The notes under the pieces: model-generated
What the model was told of the DNA's origin: nothing
Seen by the model: the letters and a program-made list of their open reading frames with translations, nothing else
The model's database searches: none
In this document: one piece after another, positions 46,307-58,800 of the stretch
Layout: every line of letters begins with the position of its first letter
Position numbering within the stretch: position 1 is the first letter of the stretch
Assembly (NCBI GenBank): GCA_013423325.1
Contig: BLJB01000126.1
Span: 248,001 to 312,000 of the forward strand
DNA: 64,000 bases
Reading direction: 5' to 3'
Source: Usnea hakonensis
Lineage: Eukaryota > Ascomycota > Lecanoromycetes > Lecanorales > Parmeliaceae
Made by a program: the position numbers and the translations under genes

Positions 46307-46585
46307 TTATCCCAACAGCTTCTTCCACGTTCCCTTCGGCTTGGAATGGGATTTCTTAGGAGGCTCTATACTATCATTAGCCACGCATGTTTTCTCAGTT
46401 GGCCAAGGTAGTTACATACCTCGCTCAGTAGGGTACTGCTTTTCTGAGAGCTTGGCAGCCTCTGTGCCTTGCTGTGCGGAGTTTGTGTTGGGTGATGGTG
46501 CTCCTGAGGGGGTTTTGCGGGTTACGATGAGGTAGCGAGGGGCAGTTGTGGGGTCATATCGGAAGGCGGGGAATCCGTTAGGCAT
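46307..46585 (-). CDS. Small spliced protein of unknown function (74 residues)
   Basis: Exon 1 46585-46420 and exon 2 46365-46307, joined by a 54-bp intron with GTATGT donor, TGGCTAATG branch-like site and TATAG acceptor. The reading frame runs from MPNGFPAFRYDPTTAPRYLI through a Thr/Ser/Asn-rich middle to PPKKSHSKPKGTWKKLLG and a stop. The intron has an in-frame stop, so splicing is needed for the second exon. The protein is basic with no signal peptide or membrane segment. The consistency of start context (CCCAAAATG after a CT/CA-rich leader), perfect splice signals and a sensible C-terminus argue for a real gene, but no family is recognised. It is the only gene-like object in about 5 kb. 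Confidence 0.5.
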
Positions 46586-47379
46586 TTTGGGAGGGGTGAT
46601 GGGTAGATTGGATGGTGGTGTGGAATGTTGAATGGAGTTTGTGATACCGGTAGAGCTAGCAAGTGTTCTTGGGGGAAATTCAACTCTCTGGGTTGGATGA
46701 AGAGAGGAATCAATTGAGCAATTGGAGCTTCTTTATATACACAAAAGGAGACAGTATAGAGAGACCCCGGATTATGAAATCAGGCAGCAAGGATTGACAA
46801 GCATCCATTCCGAGATGATTATTTATTCCGAACGTTCTTGAATACTAGTTCTGTGAGTCAATTCTACGCAATTAGGTTAAGGCTCAATGATTCAGTGCTG
46901 ACATATGTAAGGTTTTATGTATGCGGAGTCATACCCTTTTCATGAGTCTTGTTGATTACTTGCCTACATCGAGGTAGTCTTTGTAAGCGCCAAGCGTACC
47001 TATTGAGCAAAAATCAACTCCGAGACTACTCCGAAGACTGCTCCGACTCCGATAACCGCAAAACTAAAGTAATATACTTTACTCCGATAAACCCATACGA
47101 TATTGTTCCTTATTTCTAATCCATTCGACAAAATCAAGTACCGTGTGCTTTCAACCCATGATCCATGTCCAGAACACCTGTTCCTTGTTCTTCCTTGTGT
47201 CTGCGTCGTCATCGATGAGAAGCAGCCATGCGACCTTCACCTCAAGCAATCTGTATCTGTGAGCTCCCAATCTAATTCCTTCTAGAAGAACCACTGTAAA
47301 GCTAGGGATATAAGACCAAGCTCGACTGCTGTTGTGTACCCTGACCCACAAGAGTTGTCTTCCTCCCTACCTCTCAATC
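46586..47379. other. Intergenic region
   Basis: About 790 bp between the starts of the small gene and the broken regulator, which point away from each other. AT-rich, with ACTCCGA-type short repeats at 47015-47085 (several CTCCGA copies). No gene is seen. Confidence 0.4.
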
Positions 47380-47883
47380 ATGCCCTCCCCGGAATCCGTT
47401 GTAACAGTTGTACCGAAACGGCGTAATGGCAAACAGCGCGCATGCAAGCCTTGCAGGAAATCAGAAACACAACGTGATCGTTCCATGCCAGTCTGTGGGC
47501 GATGCAAGCGTTGAAGAATTTTGTCCAAGTGTGTACACAACCCTTCATCTACGAAGAAATTGGGCTCGAACAAACATGCTCCTCCATCATCGACTGCTGT
47601 TGGTAGTGCTCCGAAAGCGAATATCTCCACCATGTATCGTGTGCCCGGTGCCGCAATATCTTGCGCCGAGCTCGTGAAGGCCATGAAACCTACGCATGAT
47701 CACACCGTCGTATTGCCACGGTCGGAAGTCATAAGCTCAGCATCTTCTATTAGCTGTCTGGTATGGGCGCGCCGGACGGATGAAATACATACACTATTTG
47801 GCCACTTGGTTAAGGTCATCAGCCATATTATGACAGGTCTTGACGACTCATCCGGGACTCCAATCGCAATTGGGTGTTGCTGA
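47380..47883 (+). pseudogene. Broken Zn2Cys6 transcription-factor gene
   Basis: The frame from ATG 47380 has a basic stretch and ACKPCRKS followed by VCGRCKR, the start of a fungal binuclear zinc cluster. Two defects are visible. The position of the third cysteine holds Arg (CGT where TGT is expected, 47477-47479 region), and a TGA stop (47512-47514) follows CKR. The same frame continues past the stop with the sixth cysteine at the right spacing (SKCVHNPSS) and runs for 120 codons to 47883. It then ends without the large middle-homology region usual for these factors. So it is a truncated, non-functional copy. The position, 4.3 kb upstream of the NRPS-like gene, allows the idea that it once was a pathway regulator. 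Confidence 0.65.
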
Positions 47884-48087
47884 AGATGTAGATACAAAGG
47901 CTCCGTCTGATTTTCCAGTAGACTACGATACTTATTAGAATTGGATCAAAAAGGCCAATTGGATAATCGAAAAACTCAGGGAGACATCTCGCTCTGGTGA
48001 CAAATAACCCTTTAGATGATCCTGCTTTTCATTCTATATACATGTAAAGAGCCTAGATCTACACACACACTTTCTCACATGGGCTAT

Positions 48088-49328
48088 CTAGAACATCCTC
48101 CTCCTGTGCGCAAAATAGGCTTTCCACGGCAACTTCCAATCCCTTCTCCTAAGCTCTTCCCTGAAGACATCGAAGTCGAGTTTCTGCAACTTATCTAACC
48201 AAAGTCCCGTGGCCACGGCGGGCATGAAGACGCCAAAAGCTCTATCCACCTCCTCCTTCTGCTGTGCAGCTTTCCCAGTTCCGTTGATAATCTGCCCCTC
48301 ATAGTCATGACCCTCCTCGTCCTCATACTCAAAGGCATGATCAACGTCCTCTCCAGCGTACACATTCTTCAACATTTGCCTCGCCGTAATCAGATGATCG
48401 CTCGCCCTCGTCGCGACTTCGAAAACCGCATCTCGCAACCCCTCTGCTTCCGCCCCCTTTCTCAACACATCCTCATCCCTCACACTAGTCCTAGCCATGA
48501 CATCCAAGGGCAGCGTCACACTTCCCTGACTCCTCCTCTGCGCATCCAACGTGCCTCCCAAAGTCGAAGAATTCGAATGTTGATTCGGTGGCGGTGGAAA
48601 CGCAACGAGTGGTAACCCTCTCAACACAGCCGTGATGCCCACCGCTTTCCCAATATGCGACGCGATATGATCCGCCGTCACACTCCCCATCGGCAGCGCC
48701 TGCAACGTCAAGTATAGCAGCGTCGAGTACGTATTTTCCCCATATTTCTCCAAAGACTCCAACGTCGGATACGGTGCGTTATTTAAATACTTCTCCCTCT
48801 CACCGACGATCCTCATAAGCCAACTCTTGCTCATCCGCGCCGCTCCTCCCGTTCGCGCATCCAGGTCCGCGAGCGCGTGGGAAAGGAGTATAGAAACGGG
48901 CTCTTTTGCGGGCGTGCCCGCAAAGGCGCGGTTCAAGTTGTCGCGCCAGAATTGTAGGCGCATGGATCCGACCGTTGGGGTGGAGACGGTGTCGGCAATG
49001 CGGGATGTTTCGATGTTGAAGGCGCGGAGGGCGAGGTAGGCTGATTGGGCTGGGGGCGGGATGAAGGCGAGAAGGGTGTGGGAGGGAGAGTCGAATTTCC
49101 TGTTCGTCGTGAGGCGGGATTAACTTTTGTGGGGATGGAAAATGGCTGTAGGGCATCGTACTGGAGGAGACCGGAGCAGTAGTTTTTGGCGGATTGGACT
49201 TCGGCTTCTGAGGCGCCGGCTGGGGCGGGCGGGCTGTAGGCTGGGGTGGAGTAGAAGCGTGGGAGGCATTGTGAGGTTGCTTGTATACAGGATTGAGGCC
49301 ATGGGTTTTTTCGAAAAGCTCTGGTCAT
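48088..49328 (-). CDS. NDUFAF6: Mitochondrial complex I assembly factor NDUFAF6-like
   Basis: Squalene/phytoene-synthase-fold protein of the mitochondrial matrix needed for complex I assembly. Exons 49328-49162 and 49099-48088 with a 62-bp intron give 392 residues. The N-terminus (MTRAFRKNPWPQ, then Ser/Gln/Arg-rich) looks like a mitochondrial targeting peptide. Then AKNYCSGLLQ across the junction, LALRAFNIETSRIADTVS, GSMRLQFWRDNLNRAF, RWLM-like KSWLMRIVGEREKYL, YGENTYSTLLYLTLQAL, ASHIGKAVGI, LPLDVMAR and DVFREELRRRDWKLPWKAYF follow the human protein in order. As in NDUFAF6, the Asp-rich substrate motifs of true synthases are missing. A polar insert (about residues 190-215) and an acidic one (280-300) are fungal. 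No relation to the neighbouring accessory genes. Confidence 0.92.
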
Positions 49329-50431
49329 ATCTGTGGTTAAAAGGGTGTAACGCGAGAAATGAGGACCCGCGCGAACATTGGCCGCTTGACCTAATCTTTC
49401 GGCCCGAGGCCTTACTTTATTGACCCCCACCTCACTCCTTTAAACCTATCTAGATACTCCGTAGGTACCCACGTACCTTGAGAGTTACCTCACCAATCCA
49501 CGATACGACACACAGTGCTCGATATTGCTCTGCTCTCTCTCCGCGCAATCTTCCCGGTGTTCCTCTATCTTACAAAATTTCTACTCTTATACCCTATGCA
49601 AAGAAAACGACCATACTGATGATCCCTCGTTTGTCGAGCAGTCTTTTGACCGTGGAAGGTCGTGCCCAACGAGAAACAGGTTTGCCGCGTAAAAATTGGC
49701 ATGGTGCACCGCGGCAGTGAGTGACTGTGGCCTCGGTTTCTCGGTATCTATCGAACTACTACCTTGCCCAAACTAAAAGCTCAGTCTTTGTATTCCTGGT
49801 GCGAACGTGTGTTCGGGATGTCACGCTAGCCATTATTGACTGGACGTTTCCACGCGCCTAAGTTCTCTAAGAAAATTTGGGGGCCGCTGTCAGACGTAGC
49901 TATTGGGCGAATGGTCATCACTAGGTACCTAGATACCTTACCATTAATCCATGCTAGCGTGGACCTCTCGAAGACAAGGAAAGAAAAAACGACAGCGTGA
50001 TTGGTCAGATCTGTTAGACCATCGTCTCAATAATGTCAGAGTCTATCACTCTACATATTGCCTGTTCTCACCGACTTTGAACGCAGCTAGAAGTTGCACT
50101 TGGAGCTCAGCCTCAATAGGCGATTCTCCTAGCTGCATTTATAAAACAACAAGGGGGGCAGTGTGGTGGGATTTTATCGTCGCAATGGCTAGATTCCACT
50201 GCCAGACCTGCTCGGGATTCTATTCTAATGCTTCGGCATTGGCTCTTGGCTGAAACAGCCGATTCTCAGCCCCAACTCCCCAAATCTACAAATGTTTTCA
50301 GAAAATCATCTCATATCTTGCAAACATTTCCTTGTCTCTGAATCACCATGATAGAGAGCATTGATTGACGATTACACTGAGCGATTGCCGGAGTACTCTC
50401 GATTCTGTAAATAAAAGCAAAACCTTCCACC
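49329..50431. promoter_or_regulatory. Divergent intergenic region, NDUFAF6-like and membrane protein genes
   Basis: 1.1 kb between two starts pointing away from each other. GGTACC/TACCTTACC-type motifs occur at 49460-49480 and 49921-49942. No gene is seen. Confidence 0.45.
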
Positions 50432-52520
50432 ATGCTCTCTGGCCAATACCCACAATCCTCGACCAGTCCTTTTCTTAGCAAGATTCTCCCTATCGTTGCG
50501 ATTCTATTTACCACACTAATATCGATCCTCTTGATCTGGCAGCGCGATGTCCGAGCTGTTGGTACCTTTCGCGATGCAGTGTTGTCAAATCCAGGAACGA
50601 CCGGTTTTGTCAGACAGATCATAGCGGGTTTCCTCGGGTTTCTGTGGCTTTATGTAGCTGGCGCAGTATTCAACTTGACGACACGATTGCGGCTCGCGAG
50701 TCCGGAGCGAACACCAACTCTAAGAAGTCTCAATGTCTGGGTGGCATGTGGAATACAACGAGTGGATCTGAGCCTGCCGATTCTTTACATTGGACTTACT
50801 GCGGCTTTCGTTCTAGCGGGACAAGCGATCGGATCAGTGTGGGCCGGCGCCATTACACCCGTCTTATCTCCAAAACTATTGAACGGTACCGACAATACCA
50901 CTTCCCCAGTGTTTCATTCTCCCTGGTTCACTTCCCAATTTGCAGATCAGGGAGATGCAGAAGGGGTTGATGACACCATATGCCAGACATCAAATAAGCT
51001 TGCTGGTTTCATCCCAGCCTGTCCTGTACCAAGTAAGAGGCGCTATTTCTTCCCGGGAACGTTCTTGACCTCTTTATAGGCTTGCAAAATTTGATCCTTG
51101 ACTCTGCAAGATCTGCGACCACCTATAACGGCTTGCCAAGAATTCATTCCAAAAATGATAACCCCTCTTGGTCCTACATCGGTAGATCCTATGGAGTGGG
51201 CTCCTCCGTTGGTGTGTCGCTTCGCCCGGACTCATACGATGATCTGCTATCTTACAGCTACTACGAGACGGGATATGACGTCGGGAGTTCATGTATATAC
51301 AACACCACATCTGCATTCAACCTTACTCTCGTTTACGGAGACTTTCAACCAGCAAACGGATCCAATGTCGCACTCGACATATATGTTGCGAGCGGCTTCC
51401 TGCCAAATTCTTATCTGGAGTCTGATCTTGTCACCTTCCCACTAGTACAAACCAATCAATCCAGCGAAGGACTCCTGACTTGGGCAGCAACTTCCAAAAA
51501 CAACATGAATTTTGCTTCTATCGTTGCTCAGGGATCTTACTCTTCATTCAATAATATAGAATGTCTCTTCGACTTCGTATTGACGAATTTCAGTGTCACG
51601 GTGAATGTGACCAGCTCCACAATCAAGGTTTTACCTCTCAATGTTATACCTTCGGAATTTTTCAACGATTGTAAGTCTTTGTTATCGTCATAATTCATTT
51701 CAATCTCAGCACAAGGAGAGCTTTTCGAGGCTTATCAAAATTTTTCCTTCCAAATAGACAAATGCTGACTTCTCCAGTTGACTCGAATAATTATCTCGTA
51801 GGGAACGTTATGGCATCCCTGGGCTTACTCGCGCAGACTGCAGCCTCGACTTCATTCGAGAGCCTCGGGGAAAATCTGGAGGACAATTGGCAAACATTCA
51901 ATCAATCGATCGGATTTCAATCAAACCTCGCCGGCTCCAATGCCACCCAGGAGACCTACAATACCTCCGCTGTCTCCGACGGCAATAACACGGCTATCTT
52001 TAGCGCTGTCGAGGACTCCTTTAACGCTATGCTTGACGACATTCTCGGTGGGTTTGGAGCAGCTCAACTCTATTGGGAGGGTGCTGCAGACTCTGAAGAC
52101 GACACGACTATCGTCCTACCCCTTAACAGTCAGTACTTAGCTATCCGACTTGGCCAGGACGGATACATCTTTGCAACTCTGGCGATAAACCTCGTTATCC
52201 TCATTATCGCCATAGAAGAGGCTATCAGGACGCGCTATTGGAAAGACCTGCCTTTGCTCGATTACCTCAACTTGACAAGTATGGTCGTAGCCTCTTCCGC
52301 AGGAGGAACCGGGGTCGCGGAAGCTTGCACGCAAAAGCATAAGCATGGGGAGATTTGGAAGGGGAAGAGTGGAAGCAAAGAAGCGGGTGAGGTAAGGGTT
52401 AGGTTGGTGCAGAGCAAAGAGGATGAGATACCTCGGATCAAACTGGCAGAGATACACAGTATTTCCGATTTTGAGAAGGAGGGTAGTCATTCCGAGTCTG
52501 ATGCTTTGGTAGAGGCGTAG
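50432..52520 (+). CDS. Large polytopic glycoprotein of unknown function
   Basis: Exons 50432-51032, 51080-51670 and 51778-52520 (introns 47 and 107 bp) give 644 residues. There are three membrane spans in the first 150 residues (ILPIVAILFTTLISILLIW; IIAGFLGFLWLYVAGAVF; LPILYIGLTAAFVLAGQAI). A long lumenal or extracellular domain of about 380 residues has more than ten N-x-S/T sequons and several Cys. One further span near the end (FATLAINLVILIIAIEEA) follows, and a charged cytosolic tail with KHKHGEIWKGKSG. This arrangement occurs in a fungal family of uncharacterised plasma-membrane proteins, which I know only by its look. The function is unknown. Both splice junctions preserve frame and the length of conserved-looking segments. 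Confidence 0.7.
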
Positions 52521-53642
52521 GTTATATGAGATATACTTTTCAATTTAATGAAAAGCTATTTTCCGTGTACTCTACCAACAAACGTGGCGGCCCAGCGGCG
52601 CCAAACGTGTACCATGCGAGTTTTAATACGAACCCCATATACCAGCACGGTATCCACAAGAGTCATTTTCTCTTCGGCTGATGTAACCAAAACGGGTTCA
52701 TTGTCAACATTGACAGGGGTAGTGCAACTCAGGCCGTGCCAGTTCGCGAGTCTCTTTGACTCAGAGAGGCGGGAGAATGAGTCTATAGACGTATCGCCGA
52801 CAAGATTGAGAGAAGTAAGCCAATGAATCATTATTTATTCATAGCTGAGGCCTACATGTAGGAACGGTGACATCGGAGAAGAAGCAAGGGGGTTATGACG
52901 TGTGTACAACGATGTAGTAAGTGCGGTCGCCAGGGGCGCGAATCGCATCACTCTACCCCGGAGCTGAAATCGTCCCGGCTTACTGTTGTGTTATGTGAGC
53001 TTCTCGCTAAAGACACCTCGGCTCCAAAGGTCAACTATTTGTGGTTCGTTTCATCGCTTGTCATCAGCAGCAGAGCTAAGATAATAGCACCGGCGCCAAC
53101 TTCACTGTTGCTAGAGTAGACGAATATTTCTGGGCTTTTACTCGTTTGCATATAAAGCAATCTACTTGATATAGAATGCAACCCACAGTAAGACTTTAAG
53201 ACTGCATGAATATGCTTCTCTTTAGTCTTCCTCCAGATCTATTTGGATTTGGGCATCGGAGCTGCTTCCAGGTCAGTCCTAGAACCTCCGAATCAACCCA
53301 GAATGATGATTTAAGCGTTTTATCTGCGAATAAAGAAGCTGCCTCGGTTTTGTTATGCTCTCGCCGATCTAATTGTAGAGGCTTGACCCTCCATCTTGGC
53401 AATTAGAAGCCGAAAATTGGGATGTTTGAAGAAGTAACTACTGTCAGATACGAGATGCGCTGTGACCATAGAAAGAGGCCTATGCTCGAGCTGATGAGAT
53501 GCCAGGGGACCACCGCCTAAATGGATGTGTGTATAAGAGATTGATTTCTCATGTGTTCTACAGACCAATGCAAACAATCAGCACATATCAGTGCCAATAA
53601 TTTTTCAAGTTAAGAAAGCAGCTCTATTCACCAATACTCAAC
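52521..53642. other. Intergenic region
   Basis: 1.1 kb. A minus-strand frame at 52556-52831 (91 codons, true ATG) is the best small candidate (TTPVNVDNEPVLVTSAEEK), but it has no partner exon or family and overlaps the expected 3' UTR of the membrane protein gene, so it is left uncalled. Confidence 0.4.
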
Positions 53643-54866
53643 ATGCTGATCACCAAGTGCTTCCTCCCCATGTTGACAGCATATCAGTGCAGTGCATACG
53701 CCATTGCCTCTCCAATCCATGAAAGGGCCAAACTGCCAACGCGATATGATGCTGAACCGGTGGCTCTATCTTCAGATACCAAGAGTAGGGAACTCAATAC
53801 ACGAGGTGCGAATGAACTGACCTTGAACGAGAGAGGCTTCTTTAGTCTGGAATACCGCTGGTAATGCCCTACCCGGAATCAAACTCGCAGTGGGTGGATT
53901 CAGTCTCGTCAAATCTGCCTACGACGCCATCAAAGACTGCAATAAGAGCGTAAAGTTCGACTGCATCTTTGGCATCGCCGACATTGCCTTTTCCTAATTC
54001 CTGACAAGCTTTCACCGATCTCCGGCATAGTAAACGCGACGTGAACGAACACGGCAGAGCTTATAACCAAGACGACAGCTATCTAATCGCCCATGTCGCT
54101 GTTACAAATGGAAGCAAATTGCACCACGCATACACAGATTCTACTAGTAACTTCGATTGGACCCATGTCGCCACTAGTTCACGCTGCTCAAGACCAGCCA
54201 ATGCACTCTCTTCACTACCGTCTTGCTTCCCCTGAAGATCTCAGTCGGCCCAACAATGGCGATAACCACCACATCCGAGCGCAGCCCATGAGCAACAGCA
54301 GTGCCCACAACCGCCGCAGCGACAGAGCATCCAACGGCGGGGTTGTGGTCGACTACCTATGGACTAATGGAGACAAATCGCTCTAGAACCAGCTCGGGGG
54401 TAAATCTCAAGCTAACAACCTTGGCTCCACCATTGCGAACTACATGGAAAACAGCGATTCGCAAGCCAGCTGCGCTGTACCTGGTGTTCAACAATCCAAC
54501 GGAAAGTACGCTGGCGAGGACCAAGGCGTGCTGGCGTATGGGTGGAACAACCATGCCTTCAAATTCAACGGCAGGAGTGGGGGCTGGTTGGATAGTTGCG
54601 GTGCTGCTGCTGGGTCCTCGGCTCCTCCGCCGCCCCCACCACCACCACCACCACCACCTGTGACGTGGAGTCCAAAGTAAGTAATCTTCCCTCTTTCGTC
54701 TAGCCGCGTGAGCCCATGGTGACAATTAGCTGCGTGTTGGGCTGACTTTATGATGTTCAATAGCAACGAGTGCACCGATACTATACCTCGACATTGCGTT
54801 ACCCACAACTGCGACTGCTCCAACGGGAAGACGGTACCTTACATCAATGGCCATTGCCGTCAATAG
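53643..54866 (+). pseudogene. Decayed secreted-protein gene
   Basis: A signal-peptide-like start (MLITKCFLPMLTAYQCSAYA) is followed, after a probable 43-bp intron, by a Gly/Ala/Lys segment (GIKLAVGGFSLVKSAYDAIK, then CNKSVKFDC). From there the frame is broken: TAA near 53995, a change of frame between about 54160 and 54290, and TAG at 54384-54386. Yet downstream pieces stay protein-like: NGGVVVDYLW, STIANYMENS, GVLAYGWNNHAFKF, GRSGGWLDSC. A Pro tract and, after an intact intron with a GTAAGT donor (54678), a Cys-rich end CVTHNCDCSNGK complete it. I know this pattern from uncharacterised fungal secreted proteins. At least two stops and a frameshift make a working product unlikely, though undetected introns could remove some of them. 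Confidence 0.55.
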
Positions 54867-55811
54867 AAGATGGATGACACATACCCGCTATGGAGAAAGA
54901 ATTGAGATCTGTGCAACACCATCAGCAGGGGTTTCATCTTCGCCTACACTAGCGGGCTTCCGAGCTATATAACTTTAGTCTAACTCAACAACAATAGGAG
55001 ATATCGTTTGTATCACAGCTGAGAAACGCGGGGAGATTTATACTTTCGTCTTGAATGTTACCTTTATTCTCGTTGTGATGTTTGACATAGAATCATATCA
55101 AATACTGATAACCTTTGTCTTTGTTTCTCCGTTCCCATTTCTAAAAATACATCAAGGTAGGTAGTACTGATTTGAATGCCAAGGCGGGGGTTGCAGGGCC
55201 GAGGGATCTAATTTCTAAAACAGTCTGCTGGGTCGCGAAAGCTTGCCAAGCGGAAAACCGAGTTGCATTGCGCTATCTTCTAATCCGTCTATCATAAACG
55301 CTCGAGCGGAGGAAGAGCTTAGGATTCCATGCCAAAGCCTATCGCTCCAAGGACAATGTGGTACTGTTGAGAGGCGATTGGCTGATTCTCCATTACTCTG
55401 ACGTGCTCGTGATTGACATGTTCAGCTACTAGCTCCGTCTTGTGGGCTGTTCAGAACAAAAACATGAGGCTATGTATGCACATTGGTAGCATCACGACTT
55501 GGTCGACTACCAATCGCCTGCCTAGATTGATGACTTCAATGCGGGCATATTGTCAGCTATGTTCATTTTCGTTTGCTACAGCCGGCTAAGCCTCTCTCCA
55601 CACAATGCGTGGCAGATTTAACCGAACCCTCGGAAGCAATACCATCTACCTATATAGATTCTGCGTGCAGTCATTTTCCTACTCATTGACAGCATCTTTT
55701 TATCTTTAGCTCAAGACGACAGTATTATTCTTCGTGTTCCTCACATCCCTTTACAATCCCCATTTCCCACGGTTCTGCAAAACAGGAAACTTGACATTTG
55801 TACGCACAACC
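54867..55811. other. Intergenic region
   Basis: 945 bp before the repeat-protein gene; its promoter must lie in the 3' part. No gene or repeat is seen. Confidence 0.45.
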
Positions 55812-58800
55812 ATGTTGTCTCTAACTTTACTAACAGTTCTCCTCTACTTTTTCCGTGTAGACGCTGAAGTGATGTCTCCGGGTAAGTCACAATCAAAACG
55901 TTGCCTTTGGAGGTCAGAAATCCATTCAAATCTCTACGTCTCCACGTGAGCGCAAATAACGGGTATTTGAGCTTTAATCCGCTAGTCTAGCTGACTTGAA
56001 TCTCAGTCAGGCAAAATGTTGGTTCGACCGCAAGCAACGCTTCAGGTCAACTGTTTACCAATAGATCTTCGAGCCCGCCCTCTAGCTTCTCCTATATCAT
56101 ACCTTACGACCAACCGCAAGAATGCGATATATACGGGCCAATATGCCAGACCGGCTCCATAACAGTCGGAGTAAATCTGACCACAGCGACCACAATTACT
56201 ACCCTACCTTGTTCTTCCTACCTCTCAGAACAATCAAGTTATCTTTTACCTCAGTTCCTTGACACCGGCCTTTTTGATATGGAGGATATGCCAGATGAAT
56301 GGCGGTTGACCTTTGGTCACAGTCCTGAATGCAGATCGTATGCGGCGGAATACGGTGCGGTGGCAAATGGTAATGGACTGTATACCATCTCCGGCTGTGG
56401 AGATCAGTATACCGTGACCGGACTGAACGATGATGGAAGTTACCCAACGCAAATACCACCCGGAGTCGTGCGGAGAATTTCCCCAACGTACAATGCTTTA
56501 TGTTGCGGAAATTGCTCTCTGCACGTGTCCGAAGTCAGGCTCTATTACTTTCCAGACAGTAGCACTCCGAATTGTCAGTACAATCAGACGTCTAACTCCA
56601 GCTCGACGCTGTCGGGTCAAAGGCCGGAGAAACGCGAGCATTCACTCATCAAAAGCGGCAGTATTGCTGTTACCAGTGGATACACCTTGTGAGTTTGATA
56701 ATCTGATTGGTAAAATCTTTTCAAAATTAAATCTTAAATTAGTACTTCTCCGTCAATTTATCTCGAGATAGTCGGAACAGCTGCTGTCAGTGATGACTGT
56801 AATACGGTCGGTCCCATTCTGACTAATCCAATCATGAGCTTTCCAGCGGGCGTACTCGAAACATGGAAGCCAGGTCCTGCTTCTGTTTATGATGAGAATG
56901 AGGTTTTTGCAGTGGGTGATGTCTGGCAAGACCCGATTCAAGATCCGAGTGTGCCCATCTTTTCTGCTCCACTAGCGATCAGGGATCTGGCCTGTCCAAC
57001 TTGGGGCTTAGGAACAAATACATCTGCCGACGGTACTGTGATCACAACGATTGGACCGCCATGGCTCCCACTTATTATACCACCGGTGCAAGTGTTTTCT
57101 CTCGATTCAACATGGGCATCAATATGCACTGGTGTCTTGACTGACCGGTTCGAGTTGTTAACATTTGCCCTTTTCGACCCACCGATAGCATTGATCCCTG
57201 GGCCGGGGCTTATACCTCAACCTGTGGTCCCAGTCGTTGCTCCCACATCCTTGCCCGCACCCAACGTTGCGGACCCGACAACATTGCAAGACAAAACACT
57301 TGCACCATCTACATCGGTGGCCAAGCCAGCATCCTCAGCTGCTGATCCCGCAGGCTCTCCAGCGAGAACAGGAGATCCGGTAGGAAATAGTCCAAGCTCC
57401 TTGCTCGCTTCTTCAGGCGGCCAAGCTAGTCCAGCGTCTCCACACGAAGGGTCTCCAGCCTCTCCGACAAATAAGGATAATGCGTCGGCAGGGTTCAAAA
57501 CACTTCAGTCTATTGCTTCTGTGGCTCTTACTGTTGGAGTCAATGATCCACTGGCAGAGCCGGGTGTAAATCCACCGGATGTAGCGCCCGAAGACCCTAA
57601 AGCCCCCGATCAGCCAGCCTTACAAGGTCTAGGAGCGATCATTTACGATGCTTTTGGAAAGTCCGGACCTGCTAATGCCGGAATCAAGAATGAGGTCAAC
57701 ACGATCACTCTCCCCACTGCTGGAACTCAAGAACTTACCATTGGCGGTGGCCAGGTCCTGTCTGTCGATCCGTCGGGTGTAAACTTGGAAGGGGAAATCT
57801 TTTCAGTCGGTGGGCCTGCCATGACTCTATTGAATAATGTCTACACCCTCGTCCCTCACCACGAGTCTGACAACAGTGCCAGCAACAATGGCGACGATAC
57901 TGCATTTGATAGCCCACCACCTGCTCCAACTACCTTAACAATAGCCGGTCACACTGTGGTGCCAAACCCAACAGGAATGGTCATCGCTGGCTCAAGTGTT
58001 CTCCCAGGCGGCAGTGCAATTACCATATCCAACACTCCAATTTCTTTAGATCCTGCCGGAATTCTTCAGGTCGGCTCTTCGAGCTTCTCGTTGCCTCCGC
58101 GCTCTATATTCACCGTAGGCGCTCATACTTTTACGGCCGCCCCAACAGGCTTCGTGCTCAATGGCGCAACTATTTTGCCTGGTGCCGCTGCACAGTGGGT
58201 TGACAGTACCAGAGTCAGCCTCGGCCTCTCGGGAGCATTGGCTATTGGAAGCTCTACCGTCTCTCTCCCAGCAGTTTCATCCGCGCCCATCAATCCTAGT
58301 GTATATACGGTCGCAGGCCAGTCCTTCACCCCAAATCCTTCCGCCTTCTCCATAGCCGGTACATCAATCTCAGTAGGCGGTCCTGCCGTCACCGTAGCTG
58401 GCACAATCGTGAGCCTTGGCCAATCAGGAGCATTAGCTATAGGCGGCACTACCATCTCGCTTCAGACTCCGTCGCTTACCTTTCCTGCCGAGTCTCCGTT
58501 CACAGTCGCAGGCCAAACATTCACACCAAACCCCTCTGCCTTCTCCATAGCCGGCACTACAATCTCCGCAGGCGGCTCTGCCGTTACTGTCGCTGGCACT
58601 GTCATAAGTCTCCAGCCCTCCGGCACCTTGATAGTGGGATCAAGCACGATTCCGCTCTTTGCATCTCAAACACCACTTCCAACTCTTCTGAATATCAATA
58701 GGCTTAGTATCGAAGGTCAATCTTCTCTCGCTATCGTAGATGGCGTGACAATCAGCCCAGGGGCACCCCGCGTAACGGTTGATGGGCAAAATGTGAGTCT

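Noticed and set aside
52556..52831. 91-codon minus-strand frame with a true ATG
   Set aside because: Overlaps the expected 3' UTR of the neighbouring gene and lacks domain or splice support.
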